A stretch of 42,867 nt of DNA, from contig JAGCXA010000049.1 of NCBI GenBank assembly GCA_017961575.1, positions 1 through 42,867 of the forward strand. The letters are read 5' to 3'. This DNA is from Clostridia bacterium. GTDB taxonomy: Bacteria; Bacillota; Clostridia; Oscillospirales; CAG-272. Each line of letters begins with the position of its first letter. Positions within the stretch are counted from its first letter, which is position 1. A program made the position numbers and the translations under genes. The notes beneath the pieces were generated by a model. The model ran no database searches, was not told the origin of the DNA, and saw nothing but the letters and a program-made list of their open reading frames with translations. Shown here piece after piece: positions 1 through 10,779 of this stretch.

Positions 1-1630
1 GGGTGTAATGCACGTCGCGGACGTCGAAGGAGGCGCGGTCACGGGAAAGACCGCCGGGACCGAGCGCCGAGAGACGCCGTTTGTGCGTCAGTTCGGCGAG
101 CGGGTTGTTCTGATCCATGAACTGCGAGAGCGGCGAAGAGCCGAAGAACTCGCGGATCGCCGTCGCCACCGGGCGGGTGTTGATGAGCGTCTGCGGGGTC
201 ATCTCCTCGCTGTCGTGCACCGACATCCGCTCCTTGATGTTCTTCTCCATCCGGGCGAAACCGATGCGGATCTGATTCTGCAAGAGTTCCCCGACCGAAC
301 GGAGACGACGGTTGCCGAGGTGGTCGATGTCGTCGATCCGACCGATGCCGTGGGACAGGCAGATCAGGTAGTTGACCGAGGCGTAGATATCCTCTTTCGT
401 AATGTGCTGGGGCGAGAGTTCGAAACGGCGGCGTTTCGCCTCTTCCTTGATCCCGTCGGCGTTCATCGCGCCGCCCTCGACGCTCTCGATAATCTCGTTC
501 AGAACCGAGAGCCGGACCTTCTCGCGGATGCCGCAGTCGGCAAGGTCGTAGCCGAGCACCCATTCGGGACGGACGGCGTCGTTCGACATCACCTTGACCG
601 CTCTGCCCTGTTCGTCGTAGACGCGGACGGAGGTCACGCACGCCTCCTCGATCGCGGTCGCGAGTTCGGCGGTGAGAAGCGTATCCTTTTCGGCGACGAC
701 CTCGCCCGTCACCGGGCTGACCGCCGCGTCGGCAAGGCGGAAACCGACGATGCGTTCGCCGAGCGCCGTCTTCTTGTCGAACTTATAGCGTCCGACCGGC
801 GCGAGGTCGTAGCGTTTGGTATCGAAGAAGGTGTTTTGCAGAAGGGTGCGCGCGCTCTCGACGAGCGGGGGCTCGCCCGGGCGCATCTTCATATAGATCT
901 CTTTCAGCGCTTCTTCGCCCGGCGTGGTCTTGTTGTCCATCGCCCGACGGTTCGACTCGTCCTTCGTGAAGGTGGCGGTGAAGTACTCCTCCTCGCCGAA
1001 GGTGTCGATGACGTCGGCGTCGGTCTCGGCGCCGAGCGCGCGGATCAGGACCGTCACCGGGATCTTCCGGTTCTTGTCGATCTTGACCCAGAAAGTGTCC
1101 TGAGAGTCGGTCTCATATTCCAGCCAAGCGCCGTGATACGGGATCACCGTGCTGGTGTAACTGTGTTTTCCGGTCTTGTCCACCGCGGAGTCGAAGTACA
1201 TCCCCGGAGAACGGACGAGCTGCGAGACGACGACGCGCTCGGCGCCGTTGATGACGAACGTCCCGTTGTCGGTCATCAGGGGGAAGTTCCCCATGAAGAT
1301 CTCGTGCTGCTTGATGTCGTGCGTTTCGAGGTTGGTCACGCGGACGCAGACCTTGAAGGGCGCCTCGTAGGTGACGTCGCGCTCCTTGCACTCCTCGACC
1401 GAGTAACGGGGGTTCGGGTCGATCGAGTAGCTGACGAAGTCGACCTGCGTCTTCCCCATAAAGTCGACGACGGGGGACGCGTCGCGCAGCACCTCGTCCA
1501 TGCCGACGTCAAGAAACCACTTGAACGACTTTTTCTGCACCTCGATGAGGTTCGGCATTTCGAGGACGTCCTCGATTTTGGAAAAACTCTTCCGCTCGGT
1601 TTTCCCGAAATACTGGGATTTCAGTTGCAT
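1..1630 (-). CDS. rpoB: RNA polymerase beta subunit, N-terminal part (cut by window edge)
   Basis: Reading the minus strand gives about 543 residues of the beta subunit of DNA-directed RNA polymerase, beginning [16 protein letters not shown] and running off the left edge just after a [20 protein letters not shown]-type segment. Start chosen: ATG at 1628-1630, preceded by AAGGAG about 11 bases upstream. Recognisable family landmarks are the N-terminal lobe ([19 protein letters not shown]), the [11 protein letters not shown] segment, and the rifampicin-binding region near positions 10-150 ([24 protein letters not shown]). The Asp, His and Ser residues that are usually changed in rifampicin-resistant mutants are all in the sensitive form, so resistance at these sites is not expected. 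The C-terminal half is outside the window. No rplL lies upstream; instead there is an own promoter at 1836-1864 and a leader of about 200 bases. Confidence 0.97.
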   Translation of the reverse strand, partial: MQLKSQYFGKTERKSFSKIEDVLEMPNLIEVQKKSFKWFLDVGMDEVLRDASPVVDFMGKTQVDFVSYSIDPNPRYSVEECKERDVTYEAPFKVCVRVTNLETHDIKQHEIFMGNFPLMTDNGTFVINGAERVVVSQLVRSPGMYFDSAVDKTGKHSYTSTVIPYHGAWLEYETDSQDTFWVKIDKNRKIPVTVLIRALGAETDADVIDTFGEEEYFTATFTKDESNRRAMDNKTTPGEEALKEIYMKMRPGEPPLVESARTLLQNTFFDTKRYDLAPVGRYKFDKKTALGERIVGFRLADAAVSPVTGEVVAEKDTLLTAELATAIEEACVTSVRVYDEQGRAVKVMSNDAVRPEWVLGYDLADCGIREKVRLSVLNEIIESVEGGAMNADGIKEEAKRRRFELSPQHITKEDIYASVNYLICLSHGIGRIDDIDHLGNRRLRSVGELLQNQIRIGFARMEKNIKERMSVHDSEEMTPQTLINTRPVATAIREFFGSSPLSQFMDQNNPLAELTHKRRLSALGPGGLSRDRASFDVRDVHYT

Positions 1631-1835
1631 GAAATGAAACACTCCTTCTTCATTTTTGCGCTTCTCGCGGAGATCACGCCCGCTCTTTGCCCTTCGCTCC
1701 GTCTCCCCGATTTCTTATAGAAATCCGCGTAAAATTTTCACACTTTTTACAATGTTCATAAAAATTTTACAAAGTTTCTTCTGCCGGGAAAACGGGGCAA
1801 AAAGCACAGATTAAGCGATTTTAATGCAGTTTATT

Positions 1836-1864
1836 ATTGTATCAAAATCAAATCGGTTTGTCAA
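1836..1864 (-). promoter_or_regulatory. Sigma-A-type promoter of rpoB
   Basis: On the minus strand a perfect TTGACA (-35, at 1859-1864) is followed by 17 bases and TACAAT (-10, at 1836-1841). The transcript would start near 1829 and carry a leader of roughly 200 AU-rich bases before rpoB. The remaining 1631-2111 interval also holds the divergent promoter of the lipoprotein gene; I see no gene in it. Confidence 0.85.
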
Positions 1865-2028
1865 CCCCTTTTTTTCAAAAAAAGAAAAAACTTTCCCGCC
1901 GGTGGACAGCCCCCCGCCGGCGCTCGCGCGCACGTTATATATAAGGAAGAAGCGGCGGCGTGAAACCGCCCGCCGCCGTCCGCTCTTCGCGTTCATATAC
2001 TCGAAAAGAATCGTTTACCTTTTCTTGA

Positions 2029-2057
2029 TTGATTCCGATTCCCGGAACCGATATAAT
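2029..2057 (+). promoter_or_regulatory. Promoter of the small lipoprotein gene
   Basis: TTGATT at 2029-2034, a 17-base spacer, and a perfect TATAAT at 2052-2057 on the plus strand, about 55 bases before the lipoprotein start. It is divergent from the rpoB promoter. Confidence 0.75.
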
Positions 2058-2111
2058 AAAAAGTGATGATATGATACGCAAAGGACTCTCCGTCGGATGA
2101 AAGGAAGCGTT

Positions 2112-2588
2112 ATGAAGAAACCGATTGCCGTTCTTTTGCTTTTGACTCTTTTGTGTCTTGCCGCCTGCGCCGAAAAAGAAGACTGCGCGACGGTCTCGAC
2201 GACCGAAGCGGGTTTCGACCGGCTCGCCGTCGGGATGCGATACGACGAAGTCGAGCGGCTCACGATCGAACACGTCGACGCCTTCAACCTCGTTTTCTGC
2301 CGGGACGAGGCGGGTAACTCGCTGGTCGGCGAGTACGGCACCGACGACGGCAGGATCTGCGCCGTCCGTTCCTTCCCTGCCGTGACGGCGGACGCCGCCG
2401 CCTTCGCGTCGGTTTCGGTCGGTATGGAGATCTTCGACGTGGTGGAGCGCGTCGGCGTGCCGGTCGGAGCGCGCACCTTCGGGCTTGCGTCGCTTGACTT
2501 CGCCTGCACCGACGGCACCGAGTACCGGATCGTTCTGGACGGCAATTTGCAGGTCGCCGAGGTGTCTCGTCTCGCGGACGGCAAATGA
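2112..2588 (+). CDS. Small lipoprotein with two BamE/SmpA-like repeats
   Basis: 158 residues. The N-terminus is a lipoprotein signal peptide: KK, a hydrophobic run, then lipobox L-A-A-C with the modified Cys at residue 19, so the product should be anchored to the outer face of the membrane. Two internally similar segments follow, each with the pattern F-x-x-(L/V)-x-V-G-M-x-x-x-(E/D)-V-x-x-(L/V): residues about 35-50 and 98-113. This resembles the short repeats of small BamE/SmpA-like (BLIP-fold) lipoproteins, which often bind partner proteins, but the assignment is by pattern only. The ATG at 2112 is preferred over the in-frame ATG at 2097 because GAAAGGAAG sits directly before it. A terminator at 2616-2644 follows, so this is a single-gene unit. 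Function unknown. Confidence 0.8.
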   Translation: MKKPIAVLLLLTLLCLAACAEKEDCATVSTTEAGFDRLAVGMRYDEVERLTIEHVDAFNLVFCRDEAGNSLVGEYGTDDGRICAVRSFPAVTADAAAFASVSVGMEIFDVVERVGVPVGARTFGLASLDFACTDGTEYRIVLDGNLQVAEVSRLADGK

Positions 2589-2615
2589 ACGCGAAAAACC
2601 CGCCTGCCGAACTTC

Positions 2616-2644
2616 CCCGCCGGGTATTCCGGCGGGATTTTTTT
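2616..2644 (+). terminator. Intrinsic terminator after the lipoprotein gene
   Basis: Perfect 8-bp stem CCCGCCGG / CCGGCGGG (2616-2623 with 2629-2636), loop GTATT, and a run of seven T at 2638-2644. Confidence 0.9.
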
Positions 2645-2675
2645 CGCGCGGGGTATGGCGTTTTGCCTTGGAACG

Positions 2676-2684
2676 TGATATAAT
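2676..2684 (+). promoter_or_regulatory. Extended -10 promoter of uvrA
   Basis: TGATATAAT: TG at 2676-2677, one base, then TATAAT at 2679-2684. No good -35 is visible at the usual distance, which fits an extended -10 promoter. I see no Gram-positive LexA box (GAAC-N4-GTTC type) between it and uvrA. Confidence 0.6.
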
Positions 2685-2704
2685 AGAAAGGTAGGCGGTT
2701 TTTT

Positions 2705-2780
2705 CGCCCGACGGGTCGGGCGGGGAAAGCCGCGGAAGGTTCTCCCGCGAAAAAAGCGGGGATAACCGCCGAAACGGCGG
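2705..2780 (+). other. Structured uvrA leader: three hairpins in tandem
   Basis: Three inverted repeats lie one after another in the predicted 5' untranslated region: CGCCCGAC/GTCGGGCG (2705-2722, 8 bp), CCCGC/GCGGG (2744-2760, 5 bp with an A-rich loop) and CCGCCG/CGGCGG (2766-2780, 6 bp, AAA loop). The last one ends a base or two before the ribosome binding site GGAAAGG (2782-2788). There is no T-run, so these are not simple terminators. Confidence 0.55.
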
Positions 2781-2795
2781 GGGAAAGGTCGGAGT

Positions 2796-5627
<2,832 letters not shown>

Positions 5628-5930
5628 GGCGACGCACCGCGCCGCACGATATGCAACGGCGCGGAACCGCCGTTGCGCGATATGAAAGCCGACTGCGTTT
5701 TGCAGTCGGCTTTCGCGATATGTTTTGCGTCCTCTGTCCGCAAAACGCGATATGTCGCGGGGGATCCCCCTGCCCCCTTTACGCGACGCGAAAGAGACCA
5801 ATCGCGTTTTCTCTTCCTTCGTTCACGCGCCGCAGGCGCATTTCTGCGTGGCGGCGCGGGGCGACGCACCGCGCCGCGCGAGATGCAACGGCGCATTGCC
5901 GCCGTTGCGCGATATGAAAGCCGACCGCAC
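5628..5930. repeat. Intergenic hairpin array with CGATATG spacers and a 66-base direct repeat
   Basis: The 390-base gap after uvrA is built of short hairpins separated by the heptamer CGATATG, which occurs at 5647, 5678, 5716, 5748 and 5910, with a one-base variant CGAGATG at 5879. Hairpins: GCAACGGCG/CGCCGTTGC (5653-5676), a 13-bp stem GAAAGCCGACTGC/GCAGTCGGCTTTC (5684-5714), and TTTTGCG/CGCAAAA (5723-5745). The first unit is repeated: 5628-5693 and 5860-5925 are nearly identical 66-base direct copies, differing mainly in the loop. I see no gene and no T-run, so this looks like an interspersed palindromic element rather than a plain terminator. Confidence 0.8.
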
Positions 5931-6020
5931 GGCATCGGGCGGGCGGCATTTTTCCCCGCCGGGCGGCATACGATGTTACAAAAAAGCCCGCCGAAGCGGG
6001 AAGAACGGGGGAAAAACGGT

Positions 6021-6446
6021 ATGAAAGCCAAACGGTTCCGAAAAGACGGCGGACGATCCTTTGCGGGGAGTTTATTGCGGGGACTCCTGCTTGCCGTTTC
6101 GGTCACCGCGCTTCTGCTTCTTCTTTTCTCCGCGATCTGTTTTAAGAACGGGGATCCCTCGAAGGCGGTCCGTCCCTTCGCCGCCGTCGCCTTTTTCTTC
6201 TCGGCGTTCCTGTCGGGTTTCCTGCCCGCCGGGTTCTACAGGCGGCGCGGGCTTCTGATCGGGCTTGCCGGCGGGGCGGGGCTGGCGCTTCTTTTCGCGA
6301 TCCTCTCGCTGATCCTCGGGAATCCCGGAAGCGTACCCGCCGCCGCGCGCCTGATCGGGTATCCCGCGATCCTGCTTCTCTCCGCTTTCGGCGGGCTTCT
6401 CGGCGGGGCGAAACGGCACGTCAGGCGCCGCCGTCCGAGAGGGTGA
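6021..6446 (+). CDS. Four-helix integral membrane protein, TIGR04086/YrzE-like
   Basis: 141 residues with a basic N-terminus (MKAKRFRKDGG), four hydrophobic segments (about 18-42, 52-70, 78-98, 108-128) and a basic tail RRRRPRG. Length, four-helix layout and basic ends match the small Firmicutes membrane protein family TIGR04086 (DUF3792, YrzE), whose function is unknown; this is a match by overall pattern, not by a diagnostic motif. The ATG at 6021 is chosen because GGGGG precedes it. The frame is open further upstream, but that stretch is the hairpin array. The last 26 bases overlap the end of murA on the other strand. Confidence 0.72.
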   Translation: MKAKRFRKDGGRSFAGSLLRGLLLAVSVTALLLLLFSAICFKNGDPSKAVRPFAAVAFFFSAFLSGFLPAGFYRRRGLLIGLAGGAGLALLFAILSLILGNPGSVPAAARLIGYPAILLLSAFGGLLGGAKRHVRRRRPRG

Positions 6447-7680
6447 CCGACGCGCCGAGCGCCGCGAGGTTCCGGGTGAGGGCGGCGTAGCCGCGTTCGA
6501 TCCGATCAAACCGAAGGATCCGGCTTTCCCCTTCCGCCGCGAGCGCGGCGAGGGTCAGCGCCGCCCCGGCGCGCAGATCCGGGGCGGTCACGTTTCGTCC
6601 CGTCAGGCGAGAACCGCCCGAAACGACGGCGCGCCCGTCGGCGACGGCGATCTTCGCCCCCATTTTCCTCAATTCGGAAACGTAACCGAAACGGGTCGGA
6701 AAGATCGGATCGGCGATCACGCTCTCGCCGTCGGCAAGGCAGGCGAGCGCCGTCATCTGGGGTTGCAGATCGGTCGGGAAGCCGGGATAGGGCGCGGTCG
6801 TGAGCGAGACCGGGCGCAACTTTCCCGTCCGGGCAAGGCAGAGCGAGTCGACCCCCGTTCCGATCCGCGCCCCCATTCCCGCAAGGAGCGGCAAAAGGCA
6901 CGCGAGTTCCCCCGGCGGAATGGCGCGGAGCGTGATCTCGCCGCCCGTCGCCATCGTAAAGAGTAAGTAGGTCCCCGCCTCGATCATATCGGGACAGACG
7001 CGGTGACGGACGCCGTAAAGCCGCGGCACTCCGTCGATCACGACGGCGCCGGGCGCGGGAAGCGAGATACGCGCGCCCGCCGCGCGCAGAAACGCGATCA
7101 GATCGAGTACGTGCGGTTCGCGCGCCGCCCCGGTGAGTACCGTCCTTCCGTCGGCGAGGACGGCGGAGAGGATCGCGTTGACCGTTGCGCCGACAGACAC
7201 GGTCGGAAAATGAAAACGCGCCCCTTTCGGGCGTCCGCGCACCGAAACCCCCTCTTCGCTCTCGGAAACCGTAAGACCCATCGCCCGGAAGACCGAAAGG
7301 TGCAGGTCGATCGGACGAGCCCCGAAGTTGCACCCGCCGGGGCGCGGAACGGTCAGTCCGGGGAAACGGCGGCAGGTGGCGCCGAGCAGATAGAGCGAGC
7401 CGCGGAGCGACCCCGAAAGCGAGAGGTCGCACCCGTCGGAACAGGCGGAGGAAGGGTCGAGCAGAACCCTTCCCCGCCCTTTTCGCACGATCTTCACGCC
7501 GAGCGAAGAGAGAAGCGACAGAGCCGCCGAAACGTCGGTGATGTCGGGGAGGTTCGCGAGTTCGACCGGCTCGGAGAAGAGCAGGCAGGAAAAGAGGATC
7601 GGGAGGGCGGCGTTCTTCGAGCCGTGGACGCCGATTTCACCCGAAAGACGCGCGCCGCCCAAAAGAGTCAGTTCCTTCAT
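6421..7680 (-). CDS. murA: UDP-N-acetylglucosamine 1-carboxyvinyltransferase
   Basis: First committed step of peptidoglycan synthesis: transfers enolpyruvate from PEP to UDP-GlcNAc in the cytoplasm. 419 residues, normal length. Family landmarks: GSKNAALPIL with the Lys-Asn pair at about 22-23, the active-site loop RPGGC with catalytic Cys at about 117, GARPIDLHL, PYPGFPTDLQPQ, and DLRAGAALTLAALAAEGES near the C-terminus with the conserved Arg. The catalytic residue is Cys, so the fosfomycin-sensitive form is expected. Start: the ATG at 7678-7680, with GAAAGGGCGAG upstream; a longer open frame exists but lacks family similarity. It lies 64 bases downstream of the DUF3810 gene on the same strand and may share its transcript. 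Clostridia often have two murA copies; this could be either. Confidence 0.95.
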   Translation of the reverse strand: MKELTLLGGARLSGEIGVHGSKNAALPILFSCLLFSEPVELANLPDITDVSAALSLLSSLGVKIVRKGRGRVLLDPSSACSDGCDLSLSGSLRGSLYLLGATCRRFPGLTVPRPGGCNFGARPIDLHLSVFRAMGLTVSESEEGVSVRGRPKGARFHFPTVSVGATVNAILSAVLADGRTVLTGAAREPHVLDLIAFLRAAGARISLPAPGAVVIDGVPRLYGVRHRVCPDMIEAGTYLLFTMATGGEITLRAIPPGELACLLPLLAGMGARIGTGVDSLCLARTGKLRPVSLTTAPYPGFPTDLQPQMTALACLADGESVIADPIFPTRFGYVSELRKMGAKIAVADGRAVVSGGSRLTGRNVTAPDLRAGAALTLAALAAEGESRILRFDRIERGYAALTRNLAALGASVTLSDGGA

Positions 7681-7744
7681 TTTGCCGTCTCGCCCTTTCC
7701 GCCGGGAGTGGGCGCGAAGCGGACGCCGCGATTCGCTCCCCTTG

Positions 7745-8788
7745 TCAGTATATGGCGGACGGCGCGTCGGCGTCCCCCGCCGCGCCAAGTCGGAAACGGC
7801 GGCAGGCGAGGATCGGGAACAGATCGTAGGAACGCGGCTCTTCCCCGCCGCGCAGACGGATCGCCGCCCGATTCTCCCCGGCGAAGACCCCGGCGTGATC
7901 TCCCGCGCCGAGCGCTTCGTCAAAGAGCGAGAGATCCTCCCGGACGCGGGGAGAAAGCGAGGAAAGGAGTTCCCTTCGCGTCCGCGCGGAAAGGTGCGGG
8001 AGAACGGCGTCGAGCGCGCCGGTTGCCCCTGCGTAGCGAAGGGCGGGATCGGGCGACGAGATCAGGGCGACGTAGGCGGCGTACGACGCCTCGCCCTCGG
8101 AGAGGATCCCCGCCTGATGCGCCGCCTCGTGCGCGGCGGTGAAAGGGACGGTGTAGGCGGGCGCGCCGGGGTCGATCACCGCCTCGCCGCTAAGGGGCGC
8201 GTGATAACCGAGAATCCCCAGCCGCGAAAGAACGCCCGGAAAGAGCGAGACCTTGACGCGGGTCGGCGGGATCGGGCAGAGTCCCGTCCCGCGGAGCGCG
8301 TCGGAGACGGCGGACGAGAGATCGGACGCGGACGGAAAGGCGGGCGGCGTTCCCCGTCCCTGACGCGCGGGAAGGGCGGCTTCGGCGGCGTTCGCTTCCC
8401 CCGAAAGCCACGCGGCGAACGCCGAAAGATCCGCGTCGGAGGGCGGCGTCGGATCGGGGGGCGGCGTTCTCCGTGCAGGGAGAACCGAGAGAAGCAGGAA
8501 GAGCGAAAAAACGACCCCGGCAAACGCCGCAGTACGGCGGGACAAAACCGAAAGGTCGCCGCACCGCGCCGCGCGGACGACGGCGAAGACGAACGCGAAA
8601 AACAGGACGGGCAACGCGACTTCAAAAAGCGGGAACGGGACGAGCGACGAAAGGAAGGAAAGCAGCCGCCGGAGAGGATCGGAGAGGACGCGGCAGACCG
8701 CGCCGCAGGCGCGGGGCGACGGCGAAACGCCCGCCGTAACGAGAGCGAGCAGAGCCGAAAAGATCAGGATCGGCGCGCTTTTCTTCAT
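7745..8788 (-). CDS. DUF3810 family membrane protein, probable zinc metallopeptidase
   Basis: 347 residues. The N-terminal third has three hydrophobic segments (about 7-22, 55-75, 88-105). A soluble region follows with the sequence AAHEAAHQAG, an HExxH zinc-peptidase motif, and about ten residues later EGEASYAAY, whose Glu could be the third ligand. This arrangement (HExxH, Q-A-G, then E-x-E-A) is the hallmark of the DUF3810 family. The active site would face one side of the membrane; which side and which substrate are unknown. The start ATG at 8788 has a strong GGGGGAGGT site. It lies directly before murA, and a terminator at 8804-8840 separates it from the CPBP gene upstream. A link to wall synthesis is only suggested by position. 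Confidence 0.82.
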   Translation of the reverse strand: MKKSAPILIFSALLALVTAGVSPSPRACGAVCRVLSDPLRRLLSFLSSLVPFPLFEVALPVLFFAFVFAVVRAARCGDLSVLSRRTAAFAGVVFSLFLLLSVLPARRTPPPDPTPPSDADLSAFAAWLSGEANAAEAALPARQGRGTPPAFPSASDLSSAVSDALRGTGLCPIPPTRVKVSLFPGVLSRLGILGYHAPLSGEAVIDPGAPAYTVPFTAAHEAAHQAGILSEGEASYAAYVALISSPDPALRYAGATGALDAVLPHLSARTRRELLSSLSPRVREDLSLFDEALGAGDHAGVFAGENRAAIRLRGGEEPRSYDLFPILACRRFRLGAAGDADAPSAIY

Positions 8789-8803
8789 ACCTCCCCCCCT
8801 TTC

Positions 8804-8840
8804 AAAAAAAAGAAACCCGGCACAGGATTAGTGTGCCGGG
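8804..8840 (-). terminator. Intrinsic terminator after the CPBP protease gene
   Basis: Read on the minus strand: perfect 9-bp stem CCCGGCACA / TGTGCCGGG (8816-8824 with 8832-8840), 7-base loop, followed by a T-rich run (complement of 8804-8815). Confidence 0.88.
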
Positions 8841-8901
8841 AAAAGTTCGTTTTATCGGAGAAAAAAACGGACGGACGGGCGTTATTTGCCGGTCGGAAAG
8901 A

Positions 8902-9903
8902 TCAGGCGTTCGTCCCGCGTCTCTTCCCGCCGAGCGACGGAAGGAAGAGGACGGCGATGAGGGAAAGCATCAGGATCATCGTACAGCCGAGTCCGCCCTC
9001 GGGTCCGAAGGCGCCGCCGTTGGTGACGGCGCGCTGCGCGTCGAAGGTCACCGAGAAGATGCCGGACGCCGCGGGAAATCCGCTGACCGAGCAGCCGAAA
9101 ACGTGCCCCTCCGTAAAGTTCCACGCCGTATGGAGCGCCGCCGCGCCGAGGACGCTTCCCGTCCGGATCACGAAGAGTCCGAGGAAGACGCCGAAGAGAA
9201 AGACGTTCAGAAGCGAAAGAAAGGTCACGCCGGCGTTCACGGCGTGCAGAAGCATAAAGAACGCGGCGCTGACGAGCACCGAGGGCAACCAACGGAAACG
9301 GCGGGCGAGGGTGGTCATAAACAGACCGTGGATCAGCAGTTCCTCCGCCGCCCCCTGGATCACGTAGCCGAGCAGGAAGAAAAAGAGGAAGAGATAGTTG
9401 ACGTTCCCGCGGTATCCGTCGAAGGTCGCGGCGCGCGAGAGACAGGTCACGAGCACCGTCGCGGAGCAAAGAACGGCTCCGAGCAGGATCCCGCCCGCGT
9501 AACGCTTGGCGGCTCCCTTTCGTTCGATCCCCAAAGTCGAAAGCGAGCGGCGCTGGATCGCGAGGCAGACGAAGAGCGCGACGGCGACCGTCCACGCCTC
9601 GCCGAACAGTTCGGTCAGGCGATACCCTTCGCTCTCCGTGATCCGCTCGGTCAGCGCGCGCACCGCCTCGCTGTCGACAGTACCCGCGCCCCCGGCGATC
9701 CCCGACGACACCGCGTCGTTCAGCAACTCCGAAAAGCCGTTGATCCCGAGGATGACCGTGGCGACCGCGCCCGGAATGAACCCGACGATCAGCGGAACGA
9801 AGAACGCGATCCCCCAAACGATCAGCATTTCGATAATCAGTCCGAAGGAGCGTTCCCCCGGACTGCGGCGGGTAAGCAGGGGCGACGACGAAAAATCGAA
9901 CAT
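8902..9903 (-). CDS. CPBP family intramembrane metalloprotease
   Basis: 333 residues with about eight hydrophobic segments. The C-terminal half carries the CPBP (CAAX protease/bacteriocin-processing) signature: paired glutamates in GAAEELLIHGLF (about 186-197), an FFMLLH motif near 218 and HTAWNF near 260. In the first motif the usual EExxxR has His in place of Arg, a known variation. Members of this family are intramembrane endopeptidases that process prenylated proteins, peptides or regulators; the substrate here is unknown. Own promoter at 9954-9982 and terminator at 8804-8840 make it a single-gene unit. spoIIR lies immediately upstream on the same strand. The start ATG at 9903 has a weak GGATGGG site, so the start is less certain. 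Confidence 0.87.
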   Translation of the reverse strand: MFDFSSSPLLTRRSPGERSFGLIIEMLIVWGIAFFVPLIVGFIPGAVATVILGINGFSELLNDAVSSGIAGGAGTVDSEAVRALTERITESEGYRLTELFGEAWTVAVALFVCLAIQRRSLSTLGIERKGAAKRYAGGILLGAVLCSATVLVTCLSRAATFDGYRGNVNYLFLFFFLLGYVIQGAAEELLIHGLFMTTLARRFRWLPSVLVSAAFFMLLHAVNAGVTFLSLLNVFLFGVFLGLFVIRTGSVLGAAALHTAWNFTEGHVFGCSVSGFPAASGIFSVTFDAQRAVTNGGAFGPEGGLGCTMILMLSLIAVLFLPSLGGKRRGTNA

Positions 9904-9953
9904 GGCGGTCCCATCCGTATCCTTTCCCGGTGATCCCGGTTTTCTATACCGTT

Positions 9954-9982
9954 ATTGTACCATACGGGGAAACGATACGCAA
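9954..9982 (-). promoter_or_regulatory. Promoter of the CPBP protease gene
   Basis: Minus strand TTGCGT (9977-9982), 17-base spacer, TACAAT (9954-9959), about 50 bases before the start codon. It lies in the 105-base gap after spoIIR. Confidence 0.75.
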
Positions 9983-10008
9983 GGGAGGCGGAAAAAAGTT
10001 TACAAGTA

Positions 10009-10635
10009 TCAGCGCGAAAACCAGCGCGAGACGAGTTCGAGCGTTTTGAAGCGGACGCTCTTCTTCCCCTCTGTCATCAGGCGGTATTCGGCGTCGGAGA
10101 GCCCGATCGGCACGCCGTCGACCGACGCGGCGGTGCAGAGCGGGGGAAAGAGGACGCACCACCAGTTTTTCCCCTCTCCCGTCCCGATCACGACCCGGAG
10201 CGACAGATAGCGCCCGGCGGGAAGCGAGAACCCCCCGTAATCCCGCGTCGGATAGTCCTCCTCCGAGAGCGTGACCGAAACCGCGTTCGGGTTGCCCCGC
10301 CCGGCAAGCGTCGATTCGGCGGTTACCCGGATCGCGTCGCGCAGGTCCTCCGTCAGCGCCGCCTCCGCCCCCGCCCGATCCGAAAAACCGTCGAACAGGT
10401 CGCCGTACTCCGAGAGGATCGCGTCGCGCACGGCGATCTTGTCCGCCTGATCCTCCGCGGAATCCGACGCGGCGAGAACGTGCAGGCGGATCACGTCGGA
10501 ATAGATCTTCTCCTCCCCCGCGACGGGGCAGACGGCGAGCAGGAGCCCCGCGAAAAGCAGGAGAATCGCCGCGAACGCCCCCGTCGTTTTTCCCCCGCGA
10601 CGCGCCGGGCGCCGCTCTCCCGTTCTTGTTTTCAT
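10009..10635 (-). CDS. spoIIR: Stage II sporulation protein R
   Basis: 208 residues. A basic N-terminus and one hydrophobic segment (about 17-38) target it for secretion, followed by the SpoIIR domain: EEKIYSDVIRLHVLAASDSAEDQ, KIAVRDAIL, then Y-G-G-F-x-L-P-A-G-x-Y-x-S-L-R-V-x-I-G near 150-170 and NWWCVLFPPLC near 172-182. In Bacillus, SpoIIR is made in the forespore and signals across the septum to the SpoIIGA protease to activate sigma-E; the same role is inferred here. Start ATG at 10633-10635 with AAGGAA six bases upstream. I see no clear sigma-A promoter in the 144 bases upstream, in keeping with forespore control, but I cannot assign a sigma-F site with confidence. Strong evidence that the organism forms endospores. 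Confidence 0.95.
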   Translation of the reverse strand: MKTRTGERRPARRGGKTTGAFAAILLLFAGLLLAVCPVAGEEKIYSDVIRLHVLAASDSAEDQADKIAVRDAILSEYGDLFDGFSDRAGAEAALTEDLRDAIRVTAESTLAGRGNPNAVSVTLSEEDYPTRDYGGFSLPAGRYLSLRVVIGTGEGKNWWCVLFPPLCTAASVDGVPIGLSDAEYRLMTEGKKSVRFKTLELVSRWFSR

Positions 10636-10779
10636 TCGTTTTTCCTTCTTTCTTTTTCGGTATACCGAGGATCGCCGGAAGAGGCGGGTTTTATTCACCC
10701 GTTTTCGCTTTTTTCGGGCGTATAGTTCTCCTTCGGCGGGGCATCCTTTCGGTAGTTGACGCAAAAAAGGAGGACGAAA

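Noticed and set aside
8-1720. Long open frame on the plus strand opposite rpoB
   Set aside because: Its product is an Arg/Asp/Val-rich string without family features, and the opposite strand encodes clear RpoB. High GC leaves antisense frames open.
5673-6020. Upstream extension of the four-helix membrane protein gene
   Set aside because: The frame is open but covers the hairpin array, and a good ribosome binding site stands before the ATG at 6021.
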